Part shown: in pieces, positions 1 through 8,143 of the stretch
How the letters are laid out: each line of letters begins with the position of its first letter
How positions within the stretch are numbered: position 1 is the stretch's first letter
Source of the DNA: UBA6448 sp051893155
GTDB taxonomy: Bacteria > Bacillota_I > Bacilli_A > RF39 > UBA660
NCBI GenBank assembly: GCA_051893155.1
Contig: JBJFGY010000017.1
Coordinates: 3,872 to 67,871, forward strand
Direction of reading: 5' to 3'
DNA: 64,000 nucleotides
Program-made: the position numbers and the translations under genes
The notes under the pieces: generated by a model
Told to the model about the DNA's origin: nothing
Database searches by the model: none
What the model saw: only the letters and a program-made list of their open reading frames with translations

Positions 1-13
1 TGCCGTAATTAAA

Positions 14-736
14 TCAATTATTTGTTTTCTTTTCATCATTTATACCTCCGAATCTTCTATCTTTTAAATAGAAATTATCAATTATTTTATCAACTTTTTT
101 TATAGTAAAATCAGGAAATAAAGTATCAATAAAATAAATTTCTGCATATGTTAATTGATATAACATAAAATTACTTAATCTTTTTTCACCACCAGTTCTT
201 ATTAGTAAATCAATAGGTGGTAAATAATTATCCATATATTTATAAAAATTATCTCTATTTATATCATTTTTACTTATTTTTTTAGTTATTAAATCATCAT
301 GATATCTATTTGCTGCCCGTATAATTTCTTCTTGTGAACCATAATTTAAACAAATATTTAAGACTGAGCCATTATTATTTTCGGTTTTCTTAGTAATACT
401 ATCCATTGAATTAACTACATCTTTACGAAGACCATTTTTATCCCCACTAAAGATTACCTTAATTCCTTTTGCCTGAAGTTTTTTAAATTTTTTATTAAAC
501 ATTTCAATAAATAAATTCATTAAATAATCAACTTCTTCTTTACTACGTTTAAAATTATCTGTTGAAAATGCATAAATACTTAAATACTCAATATTTAAAT
601 CATTTATATGAGATGCTAGTTTTTCAAGGGTACTTGCTCCTTTTTTATGACCCATACTGCGAGTCATTCCCCTTTTTTGAGCCCATCGACCATTTCCATC
701 CATTATTATTGCAATATGTTTTAATTTATTTTCCAT
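14..736 (-). CDS. uppS: Undecaprenyl diphosphate synthase (UppS)
   Basis: Cis-prenyltransferase making the C55 lipid carrier for peptidoglycan and other wall polymers. The 240-residue length is normal. Visible motifs are the N-terminal IAIIMDGNGRWAQKRG block with the catalytic Asp, the SIYAFSTDNFKR block, and the C-terminal IDLLIRTGGEKRLSNF and DRRFGG segments. An AGAGGA ribosome site precedes the ATG. It ends in TGA, which argues against a Mycoplasma-type code. It is transcribed leftward toward the window edge, where cdsA commonly follows in Bacillota (not visible here). Confidence 0.97.
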   Translation of the reverse strand: MENKLKHIAIIMDGNGRWAQKRGMTRSMGHKKGASTLEKLASHINDLNIEYLSIYAFSTDNFKRSKEEVDYLMNLFIEMFNKKFKKLQAKGIKVIFSGDKNGLRKDVVNSMDSITKKTENNNGSVLNICLNYGSQEEIIRAANRYHDDLITKKISKNDINRDNFYKYMDNYLPPIDLLIRTGGEKRLSNFMLYQLTYAEIYFIDTLFPDFTIKKVDKIIDNFYLKDRRFGGINDEKKTNN

Positions 737-786
737 TTTTTCCTCTTAAATTAATTATAATAAAAATTTTTTTAATATACAATTAA

Positions 787-822
787 AAAAGAAAGATTTT
801 TTATTTCTTATCTTTCTTTTCT
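787..822 (-). terminator. Rho-independent terminator of the upstream unknown gene
   Basis: On the minus strand AAAGAAAGAT and ATCTTTCTTT form a stem followed by a T-run. It overlaps the 3' end of the coiled-coil membrane gene ending at 801. Confidence 0.6.
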
Positions 823-1670
823 TCACCTTGTAATCCTTCTTTAATACCTTTACTAATTTCTTTAGCAATTTGTCCATAAGTAGGTGCCATTTCTTTTGCA
901 ATACTTGCTCCAGCTTTACCTATTGAAGGTGCTATTTTTTCAATACCTTCTTGTGCAATAGGCATCATTTGTTGTGCAGAAAATGCAGCAATTTCTCTTC
1001 TTTTAGTCATCATATAAATAGATGAAGATATCATTACAGAAGCAATAATAATAAATACACCAACTATATATAAGTAATCATGTTTTCCAGCTTCATGTTT
1101 TCTATTAAAATCAGAATATTTACTATCTAATAAATTTATTTCATTATTTTTTGCTTTTAACTCATTTTTTAATAAGCAATATGAAGCTGTATAATTATTA
1201 TTCTTAGCACTATCAAAAGCACAATGATCAAAACTTTCATCTAGAGCGTTTTCTATTACATCAATTGATTTTTTATCATCAGCAATACTTTCTTTTAATT
1301 CTTCAATTTTATCTTCTCTAGCATAATATGCATCATCAAATCCTGTAAAAGTAACTCTATCTAAACTTTTTATTTCATCTTCTATTGGTTTAATTTTTGC
1401 TTCAAGATCTTCCTTTGATTTTATAAGATTTTGTTTTTCTTCTTCAACTTGATTAGATAGTTGTTGTTTTTCGTTTTCCAATTGTTGTAATTCCTTTGCT
1501 TTGCTTTTTTCGGAATATTTTTCATTAACAGCATTTTGTTTTACTATTCCTGTAATTATTAAACTACCTCCTAGTAATAATCCAATAACTAAAATAATTA
1601 ATGAAATAGACTTAATTTTTTTCTTTCCTTTTAAATAATTTTCCTCAGTTAAAATTTCTTTTTTTTCCAT
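801..1670 (-). CDS. Membrane protein with two TM segments and a coiled coil, function unknown
   Basis: 289 residues, not recognised. A hydrophobic segment at about residues 21-45 is followed by a long Glu/Lys/Gln-rich predicted coiled coil (about 50-130), a region with two cysteines, a second hydrophobic segment at about 198-222, and a C-terminal Ala/Gly/Ile amphipathic stretch ending in a charged EEKKDKK tail. The topology suggests a coiled-coil domain outside the cell with both termini inside, but this is inference. GGAAGGG precedes the ATG. It is probably co-transcribed with the gene starting at 2213, which ends 15 bases upstream. Confidence 0.8.
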   Translation of the reverse strand: MEKKEILTEENYLKGKKKIKSISLIILVIGLLLGGSLIITGIVKQNAVNEKYSEKSKAKELQQLENEKQQLSNQVEEEKQNLIKSKEDLEAKIKPIEDEIKSLDRVTFTGFDDAYYAREDKIEELKESIADDKKSIDVIENALDESFDHCAFDSAKNNNYTASYCLLKNELKAKNNEINLLDSKYSDFNRKHEAGKHDYLYIVGVFIIIASVMISSSIYMMTKRREIAAFSAQQMMPIAQEGIEKIAPSIGKAGASIAKEMAPTYGQIAKEISKGIKEGLQGEEKKDKK

Positions 1671-1685
1671 AAAAACTACCCTTCC

Positions 1686-2213
1686 TTATCTTTTAAAACT
1701 ATTTTCTTTTTCTTGATTATATAATTGTAATTCAGAAAATGATAAATGACATTTTTTTAATGCATTATTTTTTATTTCAAATTCTTCATGTAAAATTGAT
1801 GTAGTACTAATTATATCATCTAGAGTAAGATATGTAAATGCTTTATTTGCCTGAATTATACCATCACAATAATTAAATATATCATCAATATTATTGATTT
1901 TATCTTTAATAGTATTTAAATATTCTTCAAGTTGTTTACTTTGATAAGATTCACTTTGATCAAGAAATATTACACCCGAACCATCAGGATATAAATCTGC
2001 AATTGCCGGCCTTACAATAAAATTTCCAAATAATTGTTGAAAACGACCATACTCATCTTTTGTTACTTTAGCAATTAGATACGAATTATCCTCATATTTT
2101 ACTACCCCATAATAATCTGCTTCAGTAAGCATTAGTCCCTCTTTAATACCAATTCCTTCCCAAGAACCCTTTGGATTAGTATCATTAGAATATCCAAATT
2201 CAATAGTTTTCAT
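1686..2213 (-). CDS. Hypothetical soluble protein
   Basis: 175 residues, no signal peptide or membrane segment, no family recognised. It starts MKTIEFGYSNDTNPKGSWEG. The second ATG is chosen because GGAGGG lies at a good distance from it; the upstream in-frame ATG at 2225 overlaps that ribosome site. It lies directly upstream of, and co-directional with, the coiled-coil membrane gene ending at 801, suggesting a two-gene unit of unknown role. Confidence 0.8.
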   Translation of the reverse strand: MKTIEFGYSNDTNPKGSWEGIGIKEGLMLTEADYYGVVKYEDNSYLIAKVTKDEYGRFQQLFGNFIVRPAIADLYPDGSGVIFLDQSESYQSKQLEEYLNTIKDKINNIDDIFNYCDGIIQANKAFTYLTLDDIISTTSILHEEFEIKNNALKKCHLSFSELQLYNQEKENSFKR

Positions 2214-2383
2214 TTTTCCCTCCATATTTAACTAAATTATATCAAATATTCAATAAAAAGTCTTATATTTTGATTTAATTAAATATTTTTTACAAAATTT
2301 TATATTAATAAGAATCATTTTAAATCAGCATCTAATTTTTATAGTTACTATTTTCAAGGATAATAAAACTAGAGGTGGTATTT

Positions 2384-2560
2384 ATGACTAAAAAAGATGG
2401 TTTAAATTTTAGAAATATGCAAATATTAAGAGAAAAGCAAAATATAACTCAAGTTAAACTTAGTTTATTAGTTGGCGTATCTCAGTAGAGTATTATTCAC
2501 TTGCAAAATTAAATGTTCCTCTTTTTTATTTTATGCAAAATTTCTTGCTAAATATTTTAC
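2384..2560 (+). pseudogene. Remnant of an XRE-family (HTH_3) transcriptional regulator
   Basis: An ATG with an AGAGGTGG ribosome site opens a frame encoding LREKQNITQVKLSLLVGVSQ, a typical XRE helix-turn-helix, which hits a TAG stop at 2486. A second frame from 2488 reads EYYSLAKLNVPLFYFM, which resembles the end of the same domain. About 20 codons between the two parts appear deleted. The remnant abuts the 3' end of tRNA-Thr. Confidence 0.7.
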
Positions 2561-2563
2561 AAA

Positions 2564-2637
2564 TGGTGCCGAATACAAGAATTGAACTTGTGGCTAAAGC
2601 TTACCATGCTTTTGTTTTACCATTAAACTAATTCGGC
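2564..2637 (-). tRNA. tRNA-Thr (GGT)
   Basis: Cloverleaf read on the minus strand: acceptor GCCGAAT/ATTCGGC, D arm GTTT/AAAC, anticodon stem AAAGC/GCTTT with loop ATGGTAA (anticodon GGT), T arm ACAAG/CTTGT with TTCAATT loop, discriminator A and encoded CCA. Position 32 is A, where a pyrimidine is usual. The D arm (AGTTTAATGGTAAAAC) looks like that of bacterial tRNA-Gly. Confidence 0.88.
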
Positions 2638-2738
2638 ATAAATAAATTATATAATTAATTATTAAAAATGTAAACTTTAAAATATAATAGATTTATTTAT
2701 AGCTAAATGATATAATTAGTATAATAAGAGGTGGAAAG

Positions 2739-3245
2739 ATGAGAGAAGCTGTTGGTTCTAGTTGGATATTTTTTATAGTAATAAGTTTTACGCTTATTTT
2801 CGCAGGTTTTTTAGTTATGGCACTAAGTTATTCAAAAACATATAAATTGAAAAATGAACTTACTTCGATAATTGAAAAGTATGAGGGTTTAACTCAAACT
2901 GATACTTCGGGAAATAAAGTAAGTGGTTCAATTAATATAATGAATACATATCTTCAAAATAGTAATTATGTTGGAAGAGGTACTTGCTATGATGGTTCAA
3001 GTACAATGTATGGATTTAATTTAGATGATACAATGGCAAATGTTGCTAAAGAAAATGAAAAATACTCATATTGTGTAAAAGTTATGACAAATACAAAAAC
3101 TTGTGAAACATTATTTAGAGTTACTTTATTTTATGAATTTAATCTTCCTGTTCTTGGTGATTTATCGAAATTTAAAGTTTCTGGTCAAACAAACGAAGTA
3201 AATAATGCATTTATTAATGATGTTCAAATTAAATGTGTAAGTTAA
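2739..3245 (+). CDS. Type IV pilin/TadE-like small membrane-anchored protein
   Basis: 168 residues. The N terminus (MREAVGSSWIFFIVISFTL) has a short leader followed by a hydrophobic helix of about 22 residues, as in pseudopilins or TadE-type proteins. The extracellular part has four cysteines in C-x(n)-C spacing suggesting disulfides. No other pilus gene is in the window. AGAGGTGG precedes the ATG. The pilin-like call rests on architecture only; a generic single-pass protein is the alternative. Confidence 0.65.
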   Translation: MREAVGSSWIFFIVISFTLIFAGFLVMALSYSKTYKLKNELTSIIEKYEGLTQTDTSGNKVSGSINIMNTYLQNSNYVGRGTCYDGSSTMYGFNLDDTMANVAKENEKYSYCVKVMTNTKTCETLFRVTLFYEFNLPVLGDLSKFKVSGQTNEVNNAFINDVQIKCVS

Positions 3246-3256
3246 ATAACAAAACA

Positions 3257-3284
3257 AAAAACCCCATTAAATGGGGATTTTATT
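3257..3284. terminator. Bidirectional rho-independent terminator
   Basis: CCCCAT-TAA-ATGGGG (3262-3276), flanked by A-run and T-run, so it can end both the pilin-like gene (plus) and the tRNA operon (minus). Confidence 0.85.
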
Positions 3285-3290
3285 TGCTTC

Positions 3291-3366
<76 letters not shown>

Positions 3367-3369
3367 AAA

Positions 3370-3446
3370 TGGCGGTTCCAACGGGATTTGAACCCGTGAT
3401 CTCTTGCGTGACAGGCAAGCGTGATAGGCCGCTACACTATGGAACC
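3370..3446 (-). tRNA. tRNA-Asp (GTC)
   Basis: Acceptor GGTTCCA/TGGAACC, anticodon GTC in loop CTGTCAC, discriminator G as expected for Asp, encoded CCA. Confidence 0.95.
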
Positions 3447-3448
3447 AT

Positions 3449-3526
<78 letters not shown>

Positions 3527-3537
3527 ATATTTCAACT

Positions 3538-3630
3538 TGGCGGGGGAAAAGGGATTCGAACCCCTGCGCCGGTTACCCGACCTCCTGGTTTTCAAGACCA
3601 GTCCCTTCAACCGGACTTGGGTATTCCCCC
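3538..3630 (-). tRNA. tRNA-Ser (TGA)
   Basis: Class II tRNA with a long variable arm, acceptor GGGGGAA/TTCCCCC, discriminator G, anticodon TGA in loop CTTGAAA, encoded CCA. First gene of the leftward operon Ser-fMet-Asp-Phe. Confidence 0.95.
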
Positions 3631-3650
3631 ACTTTTTCAAGTGCAATTTG

Positions 3651-3680
3651 ATTATAGCATATATTATTTTAACTTGTCAA
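3651..3680 (-). promoter_or_regulatory. Promoter of the Ser-fMet-Asp-Phe tRNA operon
   Basis: Consensus TTGACA (3680-3675) and TATAAT (3656-3651) on the minus strand with an 18-base spacer, ending about 20 bases before tRNA-Ser. Confidence 0.85.
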
Positions 3681-3701
3681 TCAACTTTTAAAAAAAAATA
3701 C

Positions 3702-3730
3702 TTGCAAAGTACTAAAAAAAAAGATATAAT
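3702..3730 (+). promoter_or_regulatory. Promoter of tRNA-Leu
   Basis: TTGCAA (3702-3707) and TATAAT (3725-3730), 17-base spacer, 34 bases before tRNA-Leu. It is back to back with the other tRNA promoter. Confidence 0.85.
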
Positions 3731-3764
3731 TAAATAGTCTTATCAAATTAAGACAAGTGCCTTT

Positions 3765-3853
3765 GCCCGAGTGGCGGAATAGGTAGACGCACAGGACTTA
3801 AAATCCTGCGAGTATAAAAACTCGTGCCGGTTCAAGTCCGGCCTCGGGCACCA
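3765..3853 (+). tRNA. tRNA-Leu (TAA)
   Basis: Class II tRNA: acceptor GCCCGAG/CTCGGGC, anticodon TAA in loop CTTAAAA, variable arm CGAGT..ACTCG, discriminator A, encoded CCA. Confidence 0.95.
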
Positions 3854-3864
3854 ATAATAAAATT

Positions 3865-3889
3865 ACTCAATTAAATTTGAGTTTTTTTA
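3865..3889 (+). terminator. Terminator of tRNA-Leu
   Basis: ACTCAA and TTGAGT arms around a 6-base loop followed by seven T. Confidence 0.8.
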
Positions 3890-3924
3890 TGCAAAAAAAA
3901 TAATTTATGCAAAAAAAATAATAA

Positions 3925-4281
3925 TTATTCATTATTATTCTTAATCTCTGATAGTTTTTCACTTATCCAAGTATTTAAATGATTTTTAAGAGGTAAAAAT
4001 CCAAGTCTTGACTCTTTAATTTTACTTTTTGAATTAGATTTATAATTAATATTTTTTATTGACAATTTTAAATGATGATTAATCTCATCTACCTCTAAAA
4101 TTTGTGTATAAATAATTTCTCCCACTTGTAAAAAATCATTTATATCTTTAACAAAATCATTTGATATTTCTGAAATATGAATTAATCCTGTATAATTTGA
4201 ATCAATATTAACAAAGGCTCCATACTTCTCTATTCCAGTTACTTGGCATTTAACGATACTACCTGATCTATATTCTGCCAT
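3925..4281 (-). CDS. S1-domain RNA-binding protein (YugI/CvfD, general stress protein 13 type)
   Basis: 118 residues. An N-terminal S1 domain (residues about 3-75) has the usual signature GSIVKCQVTGIEKYGAFV, TGLIHISEIS and VGEIIYTQILEVD, followed by a short Lys/Ser-rich tail. Small single-S1 proteins of this kind bind ribosomes or mRNA in Bacillota. The ATG at 4281 is chosen because GGAAGAAGG lies just upstream; the upstream in-frame TTG is inside that ribosome site. It is divergent from the NifU-like gene. Confidence 0.85.
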   Translation of the reverse strand: MAEYRSGSIVKCQVTGIEKYGAFVNIDSNYTGLIHISEISNDFVKDINDFLQVGEIIYTQILEVDEINHHLKLSIKNINYKSNSKSKIKESRLGFLPLKNHLNTWISEKLSEIKNNNE

Positions 4282-4350
4282 AAAACCTTCTTCCAAATAA
4301 ATTCTATCATATTTTTAAAAAAAATGATATACTAATATTTAGTGATATAT

Positions 4351-4575
4351 ATGGAAGAAAAAATTTTAGAAATAATTGAAAAAATACGTCCATATTTAAA
4401 TATGGATGGTGGCGATATTGAATTTATCAAGTATGAAGATAATTATATTTACATTAAATTATATGGTGCATGTGAACATTGTCTATATCAAGATAATACT
4501 ATCAATGAAAATCTTTTATCTTTTTTTAAAGATGAAATTCCTGAAATTAAAGGTATAATTAATGTAAATTTTTAA
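4351..4575 (+). CDS. NifU C-terminal-domain protein (YutI-like Fe-S scaffold/carrier)
   Basis: 74 residues, a stand-alone NifU C-terminal domain that binds and delivers Fe-S clusters. Seen: IRPYLNMDGGDIEFIKYED, then LYGACEHC with the cluster-binding CxxC (G-A-C-E-H-C), matching the family's DGGD and GACxxC motifs. No Shine-Dalgarno sequence is visible; a TATACT box at 4328-4333 would start the mRNA at about 4340, so a leaderless start is plausible, at either the ATG at 4351 or an in-frame GTG at 4342. Its 3' end overlaps the convergent YutH-like gene by 17 bases. In Bacillus subtilis yutI lies near yutH and yutD, as here. Confidence 0.88.
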   Translation: MEEKILEIIEKIRPYLNMDGGDIEFIKYEDNYIYIKLYGACEHCLYQDNTINENLLSFFKDEIPEIKGIINVNF

Positions 4576-5479
4576 TCCAAGAAATATCTTCTAAAGGGGC
4601 ATATGATGAAATTAAATCATATGCTTTTTTTAAAAATAATTCATATTCATTACATTTAGAAATAATATTAATTAATTTTTGACTATCTTCATTTGAATTT
4701 ATAATACTTTCATAAATATCAAAATAATATGAAGGATATAAAAGTCTTGCAAATAACATATTATATGAATATATTGATAATTTAACACTTTTTAAATATG
4801 TTATAAGTTCTGTTAAAGCATCTTCACCAGCAAAAAAATAACTTTTTATATACTCTACTATATCCCTTACTTCTAAATCAAAAATAAAAGTCAATGGATT
4901 AAAATAATTTAATGAATAATTTGGATAAAAAATTCTTTTCCTACTTAAAACTACTTTATCTACCATGGATAACTCATATTTTTTATTTATATTATTTACA
5001 TAATATATAGCATTTTCGCAAAGTCCAATATAATAATCAATACTACTTTCAATAATTTTATTTGTTTTTATTTCTTTAAGTTGCTGTTCAATATAATCTA
5101 TTTTACTTGACCATAAATAACTCCAATTATTACGATATAAATTATTTTTACTACCATTTAAAACTAATTTTTTATTATAACTTATCATATCAGATATTGA
5201 AATTATTTCATCTTTATTTGTTACTTTAACTAATATATAATTTACATCTTCTATTTTAGTTAAATATTCATTATTTATATTTATTAAAATATTATGGCAC
5301 TGCATTCCTTTTTGTTTAAGTTCTAATGTACAATTTATAATATCTTTTAAATCTTCATTAGTTCTTTTATAGAAAAGAAAATAATAATCTTCATTATTTA
5401 AAATAAAATGATATACATCTTTTTCTATAAATAGTTTATCAATTTTTATATTGTAATAGTATTCAATAGTTTCTTTCAT
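4559..5479 (-). CDS. CotS/YutH-like spore coat-associated protein (kinase-like fold)
   Basis: 306 residues, no membrane segment. The pattern (N-terminal strand-rich lobe, central helices, the C-terminal ARLLYPSYYFDIYES segment) recalls the CotS/YutH group, aminoglycoside-phosphotransferase-like proteins attached to the spore coat. The usual kinase catalytic HxDxxxxN motif is not seen, so it may be catalytically inactive. The assignment is supported by neighbours: NifU-like, YutD and YunB genes occupy the same neighbourhood in Bacillus. Alternative: unrelated hypothetical protein. Confidence 0.6.
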   Translation of the reverse strand: MKETIEYYYNIKIDKLFIEKDVYHFILNNEDYYFLFYKRTNEDLKDIINCTLELKQKGMQCHNILININNEYLTKIEDVNYILVKVTNKDEIISISDMISYNKKLVLNGSKNNLYRNNWSYLWSSKIDYIEQQLKEIKTNKIIESSIDYYIGLCENAIYYVNNINKKYELSMVDKVVLSRKRIFYPNYSLNYFNPLTFIFDLEVRDIVEYIKSYFFAGEDALTELITYLKSVKLSIYSYNMLFARLLYPSYYFDIYESIINSNEDSQKLINIISKCNEYELFLKKAYDLISSYAPLEDISWIKNLH

Positions 5480-5489
5480 ATTAAATTAT

Positions 5490-5523
5490 ATAAAAAAACT
5501 TTCAGCTTTATACTGAAGTTTTA
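5490..5523 (-). terminator. Terminator of the Pro/Gln/Asn-rich protein gene
   Basis: On the minus strand AAAACTTCAG and CTGAAAGTTTT form an imperfect stem followed by seven T. Confidence 0.7.
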
Positions 5524-6303
5524 TTTATTTTCCATAATTTTAACTAAGGCATCAAATACATTTTCACAAGATTTCATAAATGTTTCTTTAACTTGATTAA
5601 TTTCATTATTATTTATTTGACTTAATTGACCTAAATTTTCATCATTTAACGCTTGATTTAAAGTATTAACAAAAGGATTAGTTTGTTGCGTTTGCATAAT
5701 ATTTTGAGTATTAGGCTGAGCGATATTCTGTATTGGATTGATATTACTAATATTTTGGTCTAATGAATTTGGCATTGTTGGACTAACCATATTAGGCATC
5801 ATTTGATTCGGTAAAACTTGTGAATTAACACTTGGACCCATAGTAATAGGACTATCCATTATATTTTGTTCAATTGGAGTTTCTACTGGAGCAACCGGTT
5901 CTAAAGTTGGCATTACTTCAGGTGCAACTGGCACAACCTGTGGAGTTTCTGGAACTGGAGGTTTATAAGCATTTTTCAATACATCAAAAGATGCTACAGG
6001 TAATGTAAGTTGAGTAAAGAAATCATCTTGTGCAGTTAAATTTTCTGGAATAGTTAAATATATAAAATTATTCCCACTTATTATAGATTTTAAATTTTCT
6101 TTAACACTACTCCATTCACTTTGATCATATATTTTTTCAAGTTTATTTCCAACAAGCTTACTTATGCATATTATTGGAAGGCCCATAGAACCATTCATTT
6201 CATTATCAAAAACAATATAATTTGCACTTGTACCTTGAAAACAGGTTACTAAAGGCTTTTCAAAAATATTACCACTTGCTAAACTTACTTTTATTTTACT
6301 CAT
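5521..6303 (-). CDS. Hypothetical protein with a Pro/Asn/Gln/Met-rich linker
   Basis: 260 residues, not recognised. Residues about 1-110 look like a small globular domain (MSKIKVSLASGNIFEKPL, then alternating strands). Residues about 112-215 are low-complexity and rich in Pro, Gln, Asn and Met. A C-terminal helix (about 220-260) ends in ESFMKSCENVF-like sequence. No signal peptide or TM is seen. It has its own terminator. The architecture suggests an adaptor or spore/envelope-associated protein, but there is no direct evidence. Confidence 0.75.
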   Translation of the reverse strand: MSKIKVSLASGNIFEKPLVTCFQGTSANYIVFDNEMNGSMGLPIICISKLVGNKLEKIYDQSEWSSVKENLKSIISGNNFIYLTIPENLTAQDDFFTQLTLPVASFDVLKNAYKPPVPETPQVVPVAPEVMPTLEPVAPVETPIEQNIMDSPITMGPSVNSQVLPNQMMPNMVSPTMPNSLDQNISNINPIQNIAQPNTQNIMQTQQTNPFVNTLNQALNDENLGQLSQINNNEINQVKETFMKSCENVFDALVKIMENK

Positions 6304-6347
6304 CTATATCAATCCCTTCTTATGATAAAATCATTATAACAAAAATA

Positions 6348-6629
6348 TTATTTATTTTCAACTTTTTTGAGTATAAAATATCTACACCCATAAGCACAAT
6401 ATTTTTCAATATATTCTTGCACATTTTTTATATCATTTATCTTTTTAAAATTTTTATTTTCTTTATCATTAAATCCTTTTAAACGCAACTTACCATACGC
6501 CCAATCACCAACTATATAATTAAATTCATCAAAATATTCAGTTATTTTATCTTTTAAAACATCTTCATCAATTGCATCTTTTTCATTTTTAATTACTTCA
6601 TATGTTTTATCATTAATAGTTATTTTCAT
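6348..6629 (-). CDS. yutD: YutD family protein (DUF1027)
   Basis: 93 residues. The family signature is visible: FNYIVGDWAYGKLRLKGF followed by a helical tail with YCAYGCRYFILKK. The biochemical role is unknown. GGGGGAG precedes the ATG. It lies among yutI-, yutH- and yunB-like genes, which supports the call. Confidence 0.88.
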   Translation of the reverse strand: MKITINDKTYEVIKNEKDAIDEDVLKDKITEYFDEFNYIVGDWAYGKLRLKGFNDKENKNFKKINDIKNVQEYIEKYCAYGCRYFILKKVENK

Positions 6630-6640
6630 TAATACTCCCC

Positions 6641-7438
6641 CTAAAAAACAAAAATAGTTAATAAGAATATTGCAAGGCCTAACGTTGCAACAATAGATAA
6701 AACTAGCAAAATATCAACATAACCATTACCAGATGATAATGCTGGTTTTGGATTTTTATAATCATATACTGCTTTATCTAATAAATAATCTTTATTTATT
6801 GCATTTTCATTTATATCAAAATAATTATATACTTTTTTATTTACTTCATCAAGTTCATCAGCAGATAATTTATTTATATCTTCTAAAGAATATTTTAATA
6901 TTTCATAAGCATCAATATTAAGAGTTTTTTTAGGTTTTTGTGGTTTATGATATTTACTTGTTTCCATAACTTTTGAAAAATATTTTTCAATTTCATTAGG
7001 ATTTTTTGCCATCAAATAATTATATGATATTATTAGCATATTTGAAGAATTAGGAGTATAAAGTAAATCTTTAAAATTACATTGTTCATCTTTACTAATT
7101 TCCATAGTTTTATTTTTTAAAGCAAACATATCAATAAGCATTTTTTGTAGATTTACAAAATCTTCAGAATTTTCATTTGTATAATAATTTTGAAAAGTTT
7201 TTTTAAATTTATCTACATTTAAATAACTATAACCATATTTTTCTAAATTATCATTCAATACTTGTTCATTATTTAAATAAAATGGATTTAATATATCTAG
7301 CTCATCATAAATAATCATTAATAATCTTATAACTACAACCATAAATGAATTATACTTTACTCCTTCAGGAGAATTTTTACTATTTAAATAATCATTTATA
7401 GCAATAGTAAATGCTTCATTTACAAAAACATTTTTCAT
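6641..7438 (-). CDS. Hypothetical protein with C-terminal TM segment
   Basis: 265 residues, not recognised. It is mostly helical and charged, with one strong C-terminal hydrophobic segment (about residues 240-262), suggesting a tail-anchored protein whose bulk is cytoplasmic. The ATG at 7438 is chosen because AGGTGA lies six bases upstream; longer in-frame versions lack a ribosome site. It sits between yutD and yunB, all co-directional and closely spaced. Confidence 0.78.
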   Translation of the reverse strand: MKNVFVNEAFTIAINDYLNSKNSPEGVKYNSFMVVVIRLLMIIYDELDILNPFYLNNEQVLNDNLEKYGYSYLNVDKFKKTFQNYYTNENSEDFVNLQKMLIDMFALKNKTMEISKDEQCNFKDLLYTPNSSNMLIISYNYLMAKNPNEIEKYFSKVMETSKYHKPQKPKKTLNIDAYEILKYSLEDINKLSADELDEVNKKVYNYFDINENAINKDYLLDKAVYDYKNPKPALSSGNGYVDILLVLSIVATLGLAIFLLTIFVF

Positions 7439-7470
7439 ACTCTCACCTATTATTAAGTATAGCACAAAAA

Positions 7471-8127
7471 TTATTTAATTGGAATATCTAAAATTGCGCC
7501 ATCTTTTATAATACTATTACCATAAAACGAAGGTACTTTACCTTGAATTACTTTTGAACTTAATAATAAATCGTATTTTTCTTTATATTTTTCAATATTT
7601 ATTGGTATTGTAATTAAATAATTTATTTCTAAATGTAAATAAATTTCTATTAAAGCATTATTTATTCCAAAATTTGTCACTTTAGTTTGAATATTTGCCA
7701 CAATAGAATTAGTAAAATCATATTTTATCTTAATTTTAGGTCCCATATTTGCAAGCAATATATTATTACTACTTATAAGAATTGGAACTTCAATTATATC
7801 TTCTTTAATTATTGTTTTTTTTAAATTATTTATATAATCATTTAAAATAGTATATGACTTATTTAAATCATAATCAACATATATTATTTCATTATCATTA
7901 TTTTGAACAATTTCTAAAAGATTATTAAAATTATCATTATATATAGTGTTAATATTTTTAATTATATTACTTTCAAGTTCTTCTTTTACTTTTTGATGTG
8001 TATAACTTTCAAGTTTAGGGTTAATTTTTTTACTATAAATACTAAATAAAATAATAAATAAAAATAAGATTAAAATAAATGAAAACAATATATAATATTT
8101 TCTTTTAATCTTATCTTTTAATTTCAT
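7471..8127 (-). CDS. yunB: Sporulation protein YunB
   Basis: 218 residues. An N-terminal TM helix (about 10-30) is followed by SKKINPKLESYTHQKVKEE and, centrally, NNILLANMGPKIKIK, TKVTNFGINNALIEIYL and the ending VIQGKVPSFYGN, all in the order of Bacillus YunB. YunB is made under SigE control in the mother cell and is needed for efficient sporulation; its exact function is unknown. No strong ribosome site is visible. Confidence 0.87.
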   Translation of the reverse strand: MKLKDKIKRKYYILFSFILILFLFIILFSIYSKKINPKLESYTHQKVKEELESNIIKNINTIYNDNFNNLLEIVQNNDNEIIYVDYDLNKSYTILNDYINNLKKTIIKEDIIEVPILISSNNILLANMGPKIKIKYDFTNSIVANIQTKVTNFGINNALIEIYLHLEINYLITIPINIEKYKEKYDLLLSSKVIQGKVPSFYGNSIIKDGAILDIPIK

Positions 8128-8143
8128 AATAAATAATATGCTT

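Noticed and set aside
3885..3920. Two copies of TTATGCAAAAAAAATAA
   Set aside because: Short AT-rich direct repeat after a terminator, likely slippage; no further copies seen.
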